5,887 nucleotides of DNA, taken from assembly GCA_937934775.1 (NCBI GenBank), contig CALGYL010000315.1, positions 1 to 5,887 of the forward strand, written 5' to 3'. Below are positions 1-5,454 of the stretch, in pieces; position 1 is the first letter of the stretch; every line of letters begins with the position of its first letter. The DNA comes from an uncultured Clostridia bacterium. Lineage in GTDB: Bacteria; Bacillota; Clostridia; Christensenellales; Aristaeellaceae. The position numbers were made by a program, and so were the translations under genes. The notes under the pieces were generated by a model. It was not told the origin of the DNA, did no database searches, and saw only the letters and a program-made list of their open reading frames with translations.

Positions 1-93
1 GAAGCCCACGCCCCCAACGAAAAGACCTGGAAGGCCGACCTGGTGAAGTGCGCGGCGGTGTACGCGGCGCTGCCCGCGATTTACTGTAGGTAG
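1..93 (+). CDS. ygeY: YgeY-type M20 metallohydrolase, C-terminal end (partial)
   Basis: Reading frame 1 is open from the window edge to a TAG at 91-93 and gives 30 residues, beginning EAHAPNEKTWKADLVK and ending in an AALPAIYC-like tail. I recognise this as the C-terminus of the YgeY branch of M20 peptidases, annotated as selenium-metabolism-linked hydrolases. In M20 enzymes a C-terminal His followed closely by an acidic residue is a metal ligand; the His of HAPNE (residue 3 here) fits that role. The rest of the enzyme lies upstream and is not visible. YgeY is known to cluster with YgeW and YgeX, and the next gene is a clear ygeW, which supports the call. The reaction is probably hydrolysis of an amide, peptide-like or ureido bond in purine-derived intermediates, which is inference. 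The stop is followed within 10 bases by a structured repeat and not by an obvious T-tailed terminator. Confidence 0.8.
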   Translation, partial: EAHAPNEKTWKADLVKCAAVYAALPAIYCR

Positions 94-99
94 TCCTAC

Positions 100-258
100 A
101 AAGTTGCTTCGCGCTTTTTAAAGGAGGCGCGGCCCTTGTGATTCTTCGAATCACAGGCAGGCCCGCGCGCGAAGCGGCAGGCAGCCTGCGGCCGCGCATG
201 CCGCCCTCCGGTTGCCGTAAATCAATCGGGGGCTTCGGCCCCCGAGCCCCGGGATAAT
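100..258 (+). repeat. Multi-hairpin intergenic repeat, element A copy 1
   Basis: This fills most of the gap between ygeY and ygeW. In order it holds: an outer stem, GCGCGGCCCT (127-136) with AGGCCCGCGC (159-168), nine pairs plus one C-C mismatch; a 3-base bulge on the 3' side (156-158); and an inner perfect 8-bp stem, TGTGATTC (137-144) with GAATCACA (148-155), loop TTC. Next comes a conserved block at 175-211 containing CGGCAGGCAGCCT and GCCGCGCATG. Last is a perfect 7-bp stem 227-233/238-244 closed by a cTTCGg tetraloop, followed by CCCGGGATAA. A second, diverged copy with the same order follows ygeW at 1486-1678; the conserved block matches there at about 32 of 37 positions by eye. It could be a dispersed palindromic element or a structured RNA in the leader of ygeW. 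I cannot assign it to a named family. Confidence 0.7.
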
Positions 259-296
259 CCAATAAAGAATCACGAAATGGATAAGGAGCGAGGCTT

Positions 297-1484
297 ATGA
301 AGAACCCCGTTGAAACCCTGAAGAAACTGAATCATTCCGGCATGTTCGAAGGCGATTTCTTTCTGACCTGGGAAAAGACCAAGGACGAGCTTCTGAGCGT
401 GTTCGCCGTGGCCGACGCGCTGCGCGACCTCAGGAGCCGCAACATTTCCACCCGCGTCTTTGACAGCGGACTGGGCATCTCGGTCTTCCGCGACAACTCC
501 ACCCGCACCCGCTTCTCCTTCGCCTCCGCCTGCAACCTCTTGGGCCTGGAAGTACAGGATTTTGACGAGGGCAAAAGCCAGGTCGCTCATGGCGAAACCG
601 TGCGCGAGACGGCGAATATGATCTCCTTTATGGCGGACGTCATTGGCATCCGGGACGACATGTACATCGGCAAGGGCAACCGCTACATGCACGAGGTCGT
701 GGACGCGGTCACCCAGGGCCACAAGGACGGCGTACTGGAGCAGAAGCCCACGCTGGTCAACCTGCAGTGCGACATCGACCACCCCACCCAGGCGATGGCT
801 GACATGCTGCACCTGATCCACCACTTCGGCGGCGTCGAGAACCTGAAGGGCAAGAAGATCGCCATGACCTGGGCCTACTCGCCCAGCTACGGAAAACCCC
901 TGTCTGTGCCCCAGGGCGTCGTGGGCCTGATGAGCCGCTTTGGCATGGACGTCGTGCTGGCCCATCCCGAAGGGTATGAGATCATGCCCGAGGTCGAGCA
1001 GGTCGCCCTCAAGAACGCGCAGCAGTCCGGCGGCACCTTCACCCGCGTCAACTCCATGGCCGAGGCCTTCCAGGGCGCGGACATCGTGTACCCGAAGAGC
1101 TGGGCGCCCTTCGCCGCCATGGAAAAGCGCACCGATCTCTACGGCAAGAACGACTTCGACGGCATCAAGGCCCTCGAAAAGGAACTGCTTGCCCAGAACG
1201 CCACCCACAAGGACTGGGAGTGCACCGAGGAGCTGATGGCCAAGACCAAGGAAGGCAAGGCGCTCTACCTGCACTGCCTGCCGGCGGACATCTCCGGCGT
1301 CAGCTGCAAGGAAGGCGAGGTCGCAGCCAGCGTGTTTGACCGCTACCGCACGCCGCTCTACAAGGAAGCTTCCTTTAAACCCTACATCATCGCCGCCATG
1401 ATCTTCCTGGCCAAGATGAAGGACCCGGTCGCCACGCTGGAAGCGCTGGAGGCGCAGGGCTACCCGCGCACTTTCGAGGAGTAG
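297..1484 (+). CDS. ygeW: Knotted carbamoyltransferase YgeW
   Basis: 395 residues, the normal length for YgeW (E. coli YgeW is close to 396), and the sequence follows that protein along its whole length. It belongs to the aspartate/ornithine carbamoyltransferase fold. The carbamoyl phosphate site is SVFRDNSTRTRF (STRTR at residues 68-72), with HPTQ at 162-165 and HCLP at 326-329. The stretch around 186-207 (KKIAMTWAYSPSYGKPLSVP) is typical of YgeW and of the knotted transcarbamylase subgroup. The physiological substrate of the family is not firmly established; its recurrent partners (YgeX, YgeY, SsnA, YgfK, hydantoinase, carbamate kinase) place it in anaerobic purine or ureide breakdown. I infer that it runs in the phosphorolytic direction, producing carbamoyl phosphate for the kinase encoded next. 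The start is well supported: AAGGAG at 283-288 sits 8 bases before the ATG, and the N-terminus matches the family. No frameshift or missing catalytic residue was seen. Confidence 0.96.
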   Translation: MKNPVETLKKLNHSGMFEGDFFLTWEKTKDELLSVFAVADALRDLRSRNISTRVFDSGLGISVFRDNSTRTRFSFASACNLLGLEVQDFDEGKSQVAHGETVRETANMISFMADVIGIRDDMYIGKGNRYMHEVVDAVTQGHKDGVLEQKPTLVNLQCDIDHPTQAMADMLHLIHHFGGVENLKGKKIAMTWAYSPSYGKPLSVPQGVVGLMSRFGMDVVLAHPEGYEIMPEVEQVALKNAQQSGGTFTRVNSMAEAFQGADIVYPKSWAPFAAMEKRTDLYGKNDFDGIKALEKELLAQNATHKDWECTEELMAKTKEGKALYLHCLPADISGVSCKEGEVAASVFDRYRTPLYKEASFKPYIIAAMIFLAKMKDPVATLEALEAQGYPRTFEE

Positions 1485-1485
1485 G

Positions 1486-1678
1486 CAAACGAAATCTGCT
1501 GCGCATCTTTCGTTTGAAGGATAACGGCGCAGGCCCTGCAAGCCTATAGCTTGCGGTCGGGCCTGCGCAAGAACCGGCAGCAGCCTTCTGCCGCGCATGT
1601 CGACCTCCGGCAGCTTTGATCCGCCGGAACGGTTCTACCGTTCCGGCGAAAGCGGGGGCTTCGGCTCCCGCTCCCCCG
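1486..1678 (+). repeat. Multi-hairpin intergenic repeat, element A copy 2
   Basis: It begins 2 bases after the ygeW stop. A perfect 9-bp stem, CAAACGAAA (1486-1494) with TTTCGTTTG (1508-1516), opens it. Then comes an outer perfect 10-bp stem GCGCAGGCCC (1527-1536)/GGGCCTGCGC (1559-1568), a 3-base 3'-side bulge (1556-1558), and an inner stem 1537-1543/1549-1555 around CTATA. A stem CGGCAG/CTGCCG (1575-1580/1588-1593) follows, then the conserved GCCGCGCATG block ending in CCTCCGG (to 1610). An 11-bp perfect stem 1622-1632/1638-1648 is present here and absent from copy 1. Last is an 8-bp stem 1652-1659/1664-1671 with one G-T pair and a TTCG tetraloop. The order of parts, the bulge and the tetraloop match copy 1 at 100-258, while most stem bases differ. 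With element B it occupies the 351-base gap before the carbamate kinase gene, in which I see no gene. Confidence 0.7.
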
Positions 1679-1717
1679 ATAAAGCACGGCGGGCTTCGGC
1701 ATCATTTCTATCCTTTC

Positions 1718-1775
1718 GCGGGGGGTCCAGGGGGAGTCATTCCCCCTGACGGGGTCCGGGGCGGAGTCCCGGGAT
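1718..1775 (+). repeat. Two-hairpin intergenic repeat, element B copy 1
   Basis: Two adjacent hairpins. The first is CAGGGGGAG (1728-1736) with TTCCCCCTG (1740-1748): eight Watson-Crick pairs plus a closing G-T, loop TCA. The second is CCGGGGC (1756-1762) with GTCCCGG (1766-1772): seven pairs including one G-T, loop GGA. It is preceded by a GGGGGTCC run. A matching element lies on the - strand at 2789-2848 with the same TCA and GGA triloops and different but still paired stems. There is no T tract, so it is not a standard terminator. It lies 60 to 120 bases ahead of the carbamate kinase start. Confidence 0.6.
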
Positions 1776-1835
1776 AACCCCCGCCTCCCTTTTCGTCCAT
1801 CAATACGCCAATGAGGGCGACGCCGAGGAGGGCGT

Positions 1836-2768
1836 ATGGGCAAGAAAATCGTCATTGCGCTGGGCGGAAACGCCTTGGGCAACAACCTGCCGGAGCAGAT
1901 GGCCGCCGTTAAAAAGACGGCGAAGGCCATCGCGGAACTGATCGAGAACGGCCACGAGGTGGTTCTGTCCCACGGCAACGGTCCGCAGGTGGGCATGATC
2001 CAGGAAGCCATGGGCGAGTACGCCCGGCTGCACGACATCCCCCGCATTCCGCTTTCCGTATGCGTCGCGATGAGCCAGGGCTACATCGGGTACGACCTGC
2101 AGAACGCGCTGCGGGAAGAGCTTCTCTTCCGCGGCATACACAAGCCGGTATCGACGGTTCTGACGCAGGTGCGCGTCGATCCGGAGGATCCGGCGTTTCA
2201 GAACCCCACCAAGCCCATCGGCCACTTCATGACCAGAGAAGAGGCGGATGAAATGGTGGCCGCGAAGGGCTGGGTTGTCCGGGAGGACGCGGGCCGCGGC
2301 TACCGGCGCGTGGTCGCGTCGCCAAGGCCGGTGGAGATCGTCGAGATCGAGACCGTCAAGGACCTGATGAACGCGGGCCAGGTGGTCGTCGCCGCGGGCG
2401 GCGGCGGCATCCCGGTCATCGCGGAGGGACTGCACCTGAAGGGCGTACCCGCCGTCATCGACAAGGACTTTGCCAGCGAGAAGCTGGCCGAGATGATCGA
2501 CGCCGACTGCCTGATTATCCTGACCGCCGTCGAGAAGGTGGCCATCAACTTCAAAAAGCCCGATGAGAAGTGGCTGAGCGAACTGTCCGTTGACGAGGCC
2601 GCCGAATATGTGAAGCAGGGTCATTTCGCGCCCGGCTCCATGCTGCCCAAGGTTCAGGCCGCCATGGCCTTCGCGGCCAGCAAACCCGGCCGCTATGCGC
2701 TGATTACGCTGCTGGAAAAGGCGCTGGACGGCGTCGAGGGCCGAACGGGAACCGTGATACGGACATAA
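1836..2768 (+). CDS. arcC: Carbamate kinase
   Basis: 310 residues, the usual size for carbamate kinase (amino acid kinase family). It catalyses reversible phosphoryl transfer between carbamoyl phosphate and ADP, giving ATP and carbamate, which breaks down to ammonia and CO2; the enzyme is cytoplasmic. Diagnostic motifs are ALGGNAL (8-14), HGNGPQVG (46-53), KPIGHF (126-131), GYRRVVASPRP (155-165), AAGGGGIPV (186-194), DKDFASEKLA (209-218) and GSMLPKV (267-273), all intact. An in-frame TGA at 1812-1814 excludes a longer form, and the only start after it is the ATG at 1836, with GAGGAGGG at 1825-1832 just 3 bases away, a tight spacing. Its position after ygeW suggests it harvests carbamoyl phosphate made by that enzyme, as yqeA may do in the E. 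coli locus. No arginine deiminase or ornithine carbamoyltransferase gene is in view, so a role in the arginine deiminase pathway is less likely. No clear promoter is visible in the gap upstream; read-through from ygeW is plausible. Confidence 0.97.
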   Translation: MGKKIVIALGGNALGNNLPEQMAAVKKTAKAIAELIENGHEVVLSHGNGPQVGMIQEAMGEYARLHDIPRIPLSVCVAMSQGYIGYDLQNALREELLFRGIHKPVSTVLTQVRVDPEDPAFQNPTKPIGHFMTREEADEMVAAKGWVVREDAGRGYRRVVASPRPVEIVEIETVKDLMNAGQVVVAAGGGGIPVIAEGLHLKGVPAVIDKDFASEKLAEMIDADCLIILTAVEKVAINFKKPDEKWLSELSVDEAAEYVKQGHFAPGSMLPKVQAAMAFAASKPGRYALITLLEKALDGVEGRTGTVIRT

Positions 2769-2788
2769 CGATTGGGAGATGGGAGACG

Positions 2789-2848
2789 CCGGAGGGCTCC
2801 GCCCTCCCGACCACCCGCCAAAGGGCCTGAGGCCCTTGGAAACCCCAC
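2789..2848 (-). repeat. Two-hairpin intergenic repeat, element B copy 2 (inverted)
   Basis: Read on the - strand, it starts GTGGGGTTTCC. A 7-bp perfect stem AAGGGCC/GGCCCTT with loop TCA follows (plus-strand 2821-2827/2831-2837), with a CC/GG extension across a bulge. A linker comes next, then a 7-bp perfect stem GGAGGGC/GCCCTCC with loop GGA (plus-strand 2791-2797/2801-2807). The order, both triloops and the GGGGT...CCA lead match element B copy 1 at 1718-1775, which is on the opposite strand. It lies between the carbamate kinase stop and its terminator, so it is transcribed in antisense orientation within the 3' untranslated region. Confidence 0.6.
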
Positions 2849-2876
2849 AAGGGAAATGGTATGAACAGACACGGTC

Positions 2877-2912
2877 GCGTCTCCGCAAGAAGAGCGGAGG
2901 CGCTTTCCTTTT
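2877..2912 (+). terminator. Intrinsic terminator after carbamate kinase
   Basis: A 10-bp stem GCGTCTCCGC (2877-2886) with GCGGAGGCGC (2894-2903), including one G-T pair, has a 7-base loop and is followed by TTTCCTTTT (2904-2912). It ends the catabolic unit and separates it from the transporter promoter 37 bases further on. Confidence 0.85.
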
Positions 2913-2948
2913 GCAAGGCGGTTGTGCATTTCTTAACACACCCCGCGC

Positions 2949-2977
2949 TTGACACGCCGCCGCGACTATGGTATATT
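2949..2977 (+). promoter_or_regulatory. Strong sigma-A type promoter of the ABC transporter operon
   Basis: The -35 box is TTGACA (2949-2954), a full consensus match. The spacer is 17 bases. The -10 box is TATATT (2972-2977, five of six), preceded by TGG, an extended -10 motif. Transcription should start near 2983-2985, giving a leader of about 30 bases with GGAGGG at 3003-3008. The local sequence is much more AT-rich than its surroundings. No clear operator palindrome was seen. Confidence 0.88.
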
Positions 2978-3014
2978 TTATCACGTTAGCAAAGTAAAGC
3001 GCGGAGGGATAACG

Positions 3015-3818
3015 ATGAAGAGATTGCTCGCGGTGCTGCTGGCGGCCATGCTGGTCATGATGATGGCGGTTCCGGCCCTGGCGGAGGACGATTCGCTCAA
3101 GAAGATCCAGGAAAAGGGCAAGTTTATCCTGGGTTTGGACGACAGCTTCGAGCCGATGGGCTACCGGGACGAGAACAACGAGATCGTGGGCTTTGACATC
3201 GACCTGGCCAAAGAAGTCTGCGCGCGCCTAGGCGTGGAACTGGTGCTGCAGCCCATCAGCTGGGACGCCAAGGAGATGGAGCTCTCCAGCGGCAACATTG
3301 ATTGCATCTGGAACGGCATGAGCGACACCCCCGAACGGCAGGAAGCCATGGCGCTGTCCATGGACTACCTGAACAACAAGATGGTGTTCCTGGCGAAGGA
3401 CCCGGCCATCAAAGGCCGCGAAGATCTCGTGGGCAAGAAGGTGGGCGTGCAGTCCGGCTCCTATGCACAGGAACTGCTGGAAGGCGCGGACTTCGCGGAC
3501 TATTATAAGTCGCTGGGCGAGGTGCTGGGCTACGCAGACTACCCGACCGCGATCATGGACCTGCAGAATGGCAACATTGAAGCGGTGCTGATCGACCAGG
3601 TGGTCGCCAACTACAAGCTCAAAGACCTTGGGGACAGCAGCCTGTTCACCGTGGACAGCCTGGCGGACGACTTCTACGCCATCGGCTTCCGGAAGGAAGA
3701 CATTGCCCTCCGGGACGCGGTCAACGAGACGCTGAAGGCGATGGCCAAGGACGGCAAGGTGGCGGAGATTTCGACCAAGTGGTTTGGCTCCGACATTTCG
3801 CTGATCGCTGCGAACTGA
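3015..3818 (+). CDS. Amino acid ABC transporter, secreted substrate-binding protein (family 3)
   Basis: 267 residues. The N-terminus, MKRLLAVLLAAML followed by more hydrophobic residues and VPALAED, is a Sec signal peptide with a probable signal peptidase I cut after A21-L22-A23. There is no lipobox cysteine, unusual for a Gram-positive binding protein. The mature part is a family 3 (SBP_bac_3) periplasmic-binding fold. The family signature is GFDIDLAKEVCARL (59-72). DDSFEPMGY (42-50) lies in the first lobe. T105-R108 in SDTPERQ is the likely ligand carboxylate site, VGVQSGSYA (143-151) is at the hinge/second lobe, and D194 in VLIDQVV is the likely ligand amino contact. The ligand is a polar amino acid; which one cannot be told. 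The ATG at 3015 is chosen because GGAGGG (3003-3008) is 6 bases away and the signal peptide starts there. A TTG in frame at 2949 overlaps the promoter and cannot be the start. It is first gene of a three-gene importer operon. Confidence 0.94.
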   Translation: MKRLLAVLLAAMLVMMMAVPALAEDDSLKKIQEKGKFILGLDDSFEPMGYRDENNEIVGFDIDLAKEVCARLGVELVLQPISWDAKEMELSSGNIDCIWNGMSDTPERQEAMALSMDYLNNKMVFLAKDPAIKGREDLVGKKVGVQSGSYAQELLEGADFADYYKSLGEVLGYADYPTAIMDLQNGNIEAVLIDQVVANYKLKDLGDSSLFTVDSLADDFYAIGFRKEDIALRDAVNETLKAMAKDGKVAEISTKWFGSDISLIAAN

Positions 3819-3881
3819 TCCACGCCGCCGGGGAACTCTACGGGCTGGCGCGCAAAGCGCGCAAACCATAAAACGGAACGG

Positions 3882-3911
3882 GCGGGCTGACTGCTTCAGC
3901 AGTCAGCCCGC
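3882..3911 (+). promoter_or_regulatory. Intercistronic 13-bp hairpin between binding-protein and permease genes
   Basis: GCGGGCTGACTGC (3882-3894) pairs perfectly with GCAGTCAGCCCGC (3899-3911) around a TTCA loop. What follows is TTGATCG, not a T tract, so full termination is unlikely. It ends 7 bases before the AAGGGG (3919-3924) that serves the permease ATG. Such stems commonly protect the upstream binding-protein message from 3' exonucleases and lower expression of the downstream membrane genes; that role is inferred here. A smaller GCGCGC/GCGCGC stem lies at 3848-3862. Confidence 0.7.
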
Positions 3912-3933
3912 TTGATCGAAGGGGCGCCGTCGA

Positions 3934-4599
3934 ATGCTGATCAAGTACTTCAACGATCCGGACAAGCTTCTGAATATGACCAGCATCCTGCTGAGCGGCG
4001 TCGGGACGACGGTGTCGATCTTTCTTCTGACGCTGCTCCTCGCGATTCCGCTGGGCATGCTGGTGGCGGTGGGGCGCATGTCCCGAGTCCGCGTGCTGTC
4101 CGGGGGCATCTCGTTCTACATCTACATCATGCGCTCGACGCCGCTGATGCTGCAGGTCATGTTCATCTACTTTCTTTTGCCGCAGGTGCTGCCCTTCAAA
4201 ATTGACCGATTTTGGGCGGTGATCTTCTCTTTCGTGATCAACTACGCCGCGTATTTTGCGGAGATCTTCCGCGGCGGCATTCAGTCGATCCCGCCGGGGC
4301 AGCGGGAGGCCGGGTTCGTGCTGGGCTATTCCCGGATGCAAATTTTCTTCCGGATCGTCCTGCCGCAGGTGGCCAAGCGCGTGATCCTGCCGGTGACCAA
4401 CGAGGTCATCACGCTGGTCAAGGATACCGCGCTGGCGTCCACGGTGGCGGTGGCCGAAGTCATGTCGATCGCGAAAAAGCAGGTGTCCAGTTCCTCATCC
4501 ATCGAGCCGTACATCGTCGCCATGATCATCTACCTGATCCTGAACGGCGTGACCGAGCAGGCGTGCAAGCTGGTCGAGCGAAAGATGAACTACTATTAG
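3934..4599 (+). CDS. Amino acid ABC transporter permease (HisM/GlnP type)
   Basis: 221 residues, typical for the polar amino acid permease family, which forms the membrane channel, usually as a homodimer. Hydrophobic segments lie at about 18-45, 70-88, 92-109 and 191-209, with a weaker one near 143-160. RSTPLMLQV (67-75) corresponds to the family's usual RGTPLLVQ motif, with Ser replacing Gly. The EAA loop that docks with the ATPase is at about 110-131, EIFRGGIQSIPPGQREAGFV, with the invariant G122 and the E125-A126 pair. The start follows AAGGGG at 3919-3924 with 9-base spacing. The stop (TAG 4597-4599) is 8 bases before the ATPase start and forms part of its ribosome binding site, so the two genes are probably translationally linked. 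The protein is specific to the amino acid class by family, not to a known ligand. Confidence 0.95.
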   Translation: MLIKYFNDPDKLLNMTSILLSGVGTTVSIFLLTLLLAIPLGMLVAVGRMSRVRVLSGGISFYIYIMRSTPLMLQVMFIYFLLPQVLPFKIDRFWAVIFSFVINYAAYFAEIFRGGIQSIPPGQREAGFVLGYSRMQIFFRIVLPQVAKRVILPVTNEVITLVKDTALASTVAVAEVMSIAKKQVSSSSSIEPYIVAMIIYLILNGVTEQACKLVERKMNYY

Positions 4600-4607
4600 G
4601 AGGCAGC

Positions 4608-5351
4608 ATGCTGAAGGCAACCGACATCAAAAAGAGCTTTGACGGCCTGGGCGTGCTGGACGGCATTTCAATGACCGTCGAGAAAGGCGAAGTGCTGGCG
4701 CTGATCGGCCCCTCCGGCAGCGGCAAATCCACATTCCTCCGGTGCGTCAACCGGCTGGAGCGGATCGACGCCGGCGAAATCGAACTGGACGGCGAAAAGA
4801 TGTGCTGGATGGAGAACGGGAAACTGAAGGAGGCGGACGAGACGACGCTGGCGTCCATCCGCCGCAAGATGGGCATGGTGTTCCAGTCCTTCAACCTGTT
4901 CCCCCACATGAGCGTCCTGAGAAACCTCACGGATGCGCCGATGGCGGTGCTCAAGCTCTCCCGCGGGGAGGCCGAAGACCGCGCGATGGTGCTGCTCAGG
5001 AAGGTGGGGCTGGAAAGCAAGGCGAAAGCTTATCCGCACCAGCTTTCCGGCGGACAGGCGCAGCGCGTGGCCATCGCCAGGGCGCTGGCCATGCAGCCGG
5101 AGATGCTGTGCTTTGACGAACCCACCTCCGCGCTGGACCCGGAACTCACCCAGGAGGTCCTCGCCGTCATGCGGGATCTGGCCGCGGAGCACATGACCAT
5201 GGTCGTGGTGACCCATGAGATGAGCTTTGCCCGGGACGTGGCCGACCGCGTGATCCTGATGGAAAACGGCCAGATCATCGAGCAGGGCGCGCCCGCGCAG
5301 TTGTTTGCCTCCCAGAATCCGCGGACCATCCGCTTTCTGGGCGGCGCGTGA
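4608..5351 (+). CDS. Amino acid ABC transporter ATP-binding protein (GlnQ/HisP type)
   Basis: 247 residues, normal for the GlnQ/HisP/ArtP group that powers amino acid import from the cytoplasmic side. Walker A is GPSGSGKST (34-42), the Q-loop glutamine is Q93 in VFQSFNLFPH, and the signature is LSGGQ (146-150). Walker B with the catalytic Glu is CFDEPTSALD (168-177; D170, E171), and the switch His is H203 in VTHEMSFA. All catalytic positions are intact. The segment between residues 63 and 85 (EKMCWMENGKLKEADE region) is slightly longer and more polar than the same place in short GlnQ proteins. The start is the ATG at 4608, with AGGAGG at 4598-4603 overlapping the permease stop and a 4-base spacer. 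The frame stays open upstream to 4212, but that part lies wholly over the permease in another frame and is not protein-like. Last gene of the operon, followed by a terminator at 5421. Confidence 0.97.
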   Translation: MLKATDIKKSFDGLGVLDGISMTVEKGEVLALIGPSGSGKSTFLRCVNRLERIDAGEIELDGEKMCWMENGKLKEADETTLASIRRKMGMVFQSFNLFPHMSVLRNLTDAPMAVLKLSRGEAEDRAMVLLRKVGLESKAKAYPHQLSGGQAQRVAIARALAMQPEMLCFDEPTSALDPELTQEVLAVMRDLAAEHMTMVVVTHEMSFARDVADRVILMENGQIIEQGAPAQLFASQNPRTIRFLGGA

Positions 5352-5420
5352 TCGATATCCGGCCCCGGCATGCGTGCCGCCGGAAAAGAGTGTAATTTCA
5401 AGACACCTTTTTTGACAAAC

Positions 5421-5454
5421 CGTGGCTCCGGCGCGCGCTGGAGCCACGCTTTTT
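5421..5454 (+). terminator. Intrinsic terminator of the ABC transporter operon
   Basis: A perfect 9-bp stem CGTGGCTCC (5421-5429) with GGAGCCACG (5440-5448) encloses a 10-base GC-rich loop. It is followed by C and TTTTT (5450-5454). Three A residues before the stem could pair with the T run, so some activity in the other direction is possible. It lies 70 bases after the ATPase stop. Confidence 0.88.

Noticed and set aside
102..118. Terminator for ygeY at the CTTTTT run
   Set aside because: Only a weak AAAG/CTTT pairing with mismatches precedes the T run; a perfect GC stem is lacking, so read-through into ygeW is possible.
253..258. GATAAT as a -10 box for ygeW
   Set aside because: No -35 box at a proper distance; the place is occupied by the TTCG-capped stem, and the motif is part of a repeated CCCGGGATAA.
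270..1598. 442-codon open frame on the - strand opposite ygeW
   Set aside because: The + strand product is a clear full-length YgeW. The antisense frame is open because of GC-rich third positions and shows no family features.
1800..2984. 394-codon open frame on the - strand opposite carbamate kinase
   Set aside because: It runs across the terminator, a repeat and the promoter, and the + strand gene is certain; this is a shadow frame.
4212..4607. In-frame open extension upstream of the ATPase gene
   Set aside because: It lies entirely over the permease in a different frame, gives a low-complexity Gly/Arg-rich product, and the ATPase has its own AGGAGG and a family-typical start at 4608.
5412..5440. 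TTGACA at 5412-5417 as a promoter
   Set aside because: No -10 box at 16-18 bases; that place is the GC-rich terminator stem and loop.
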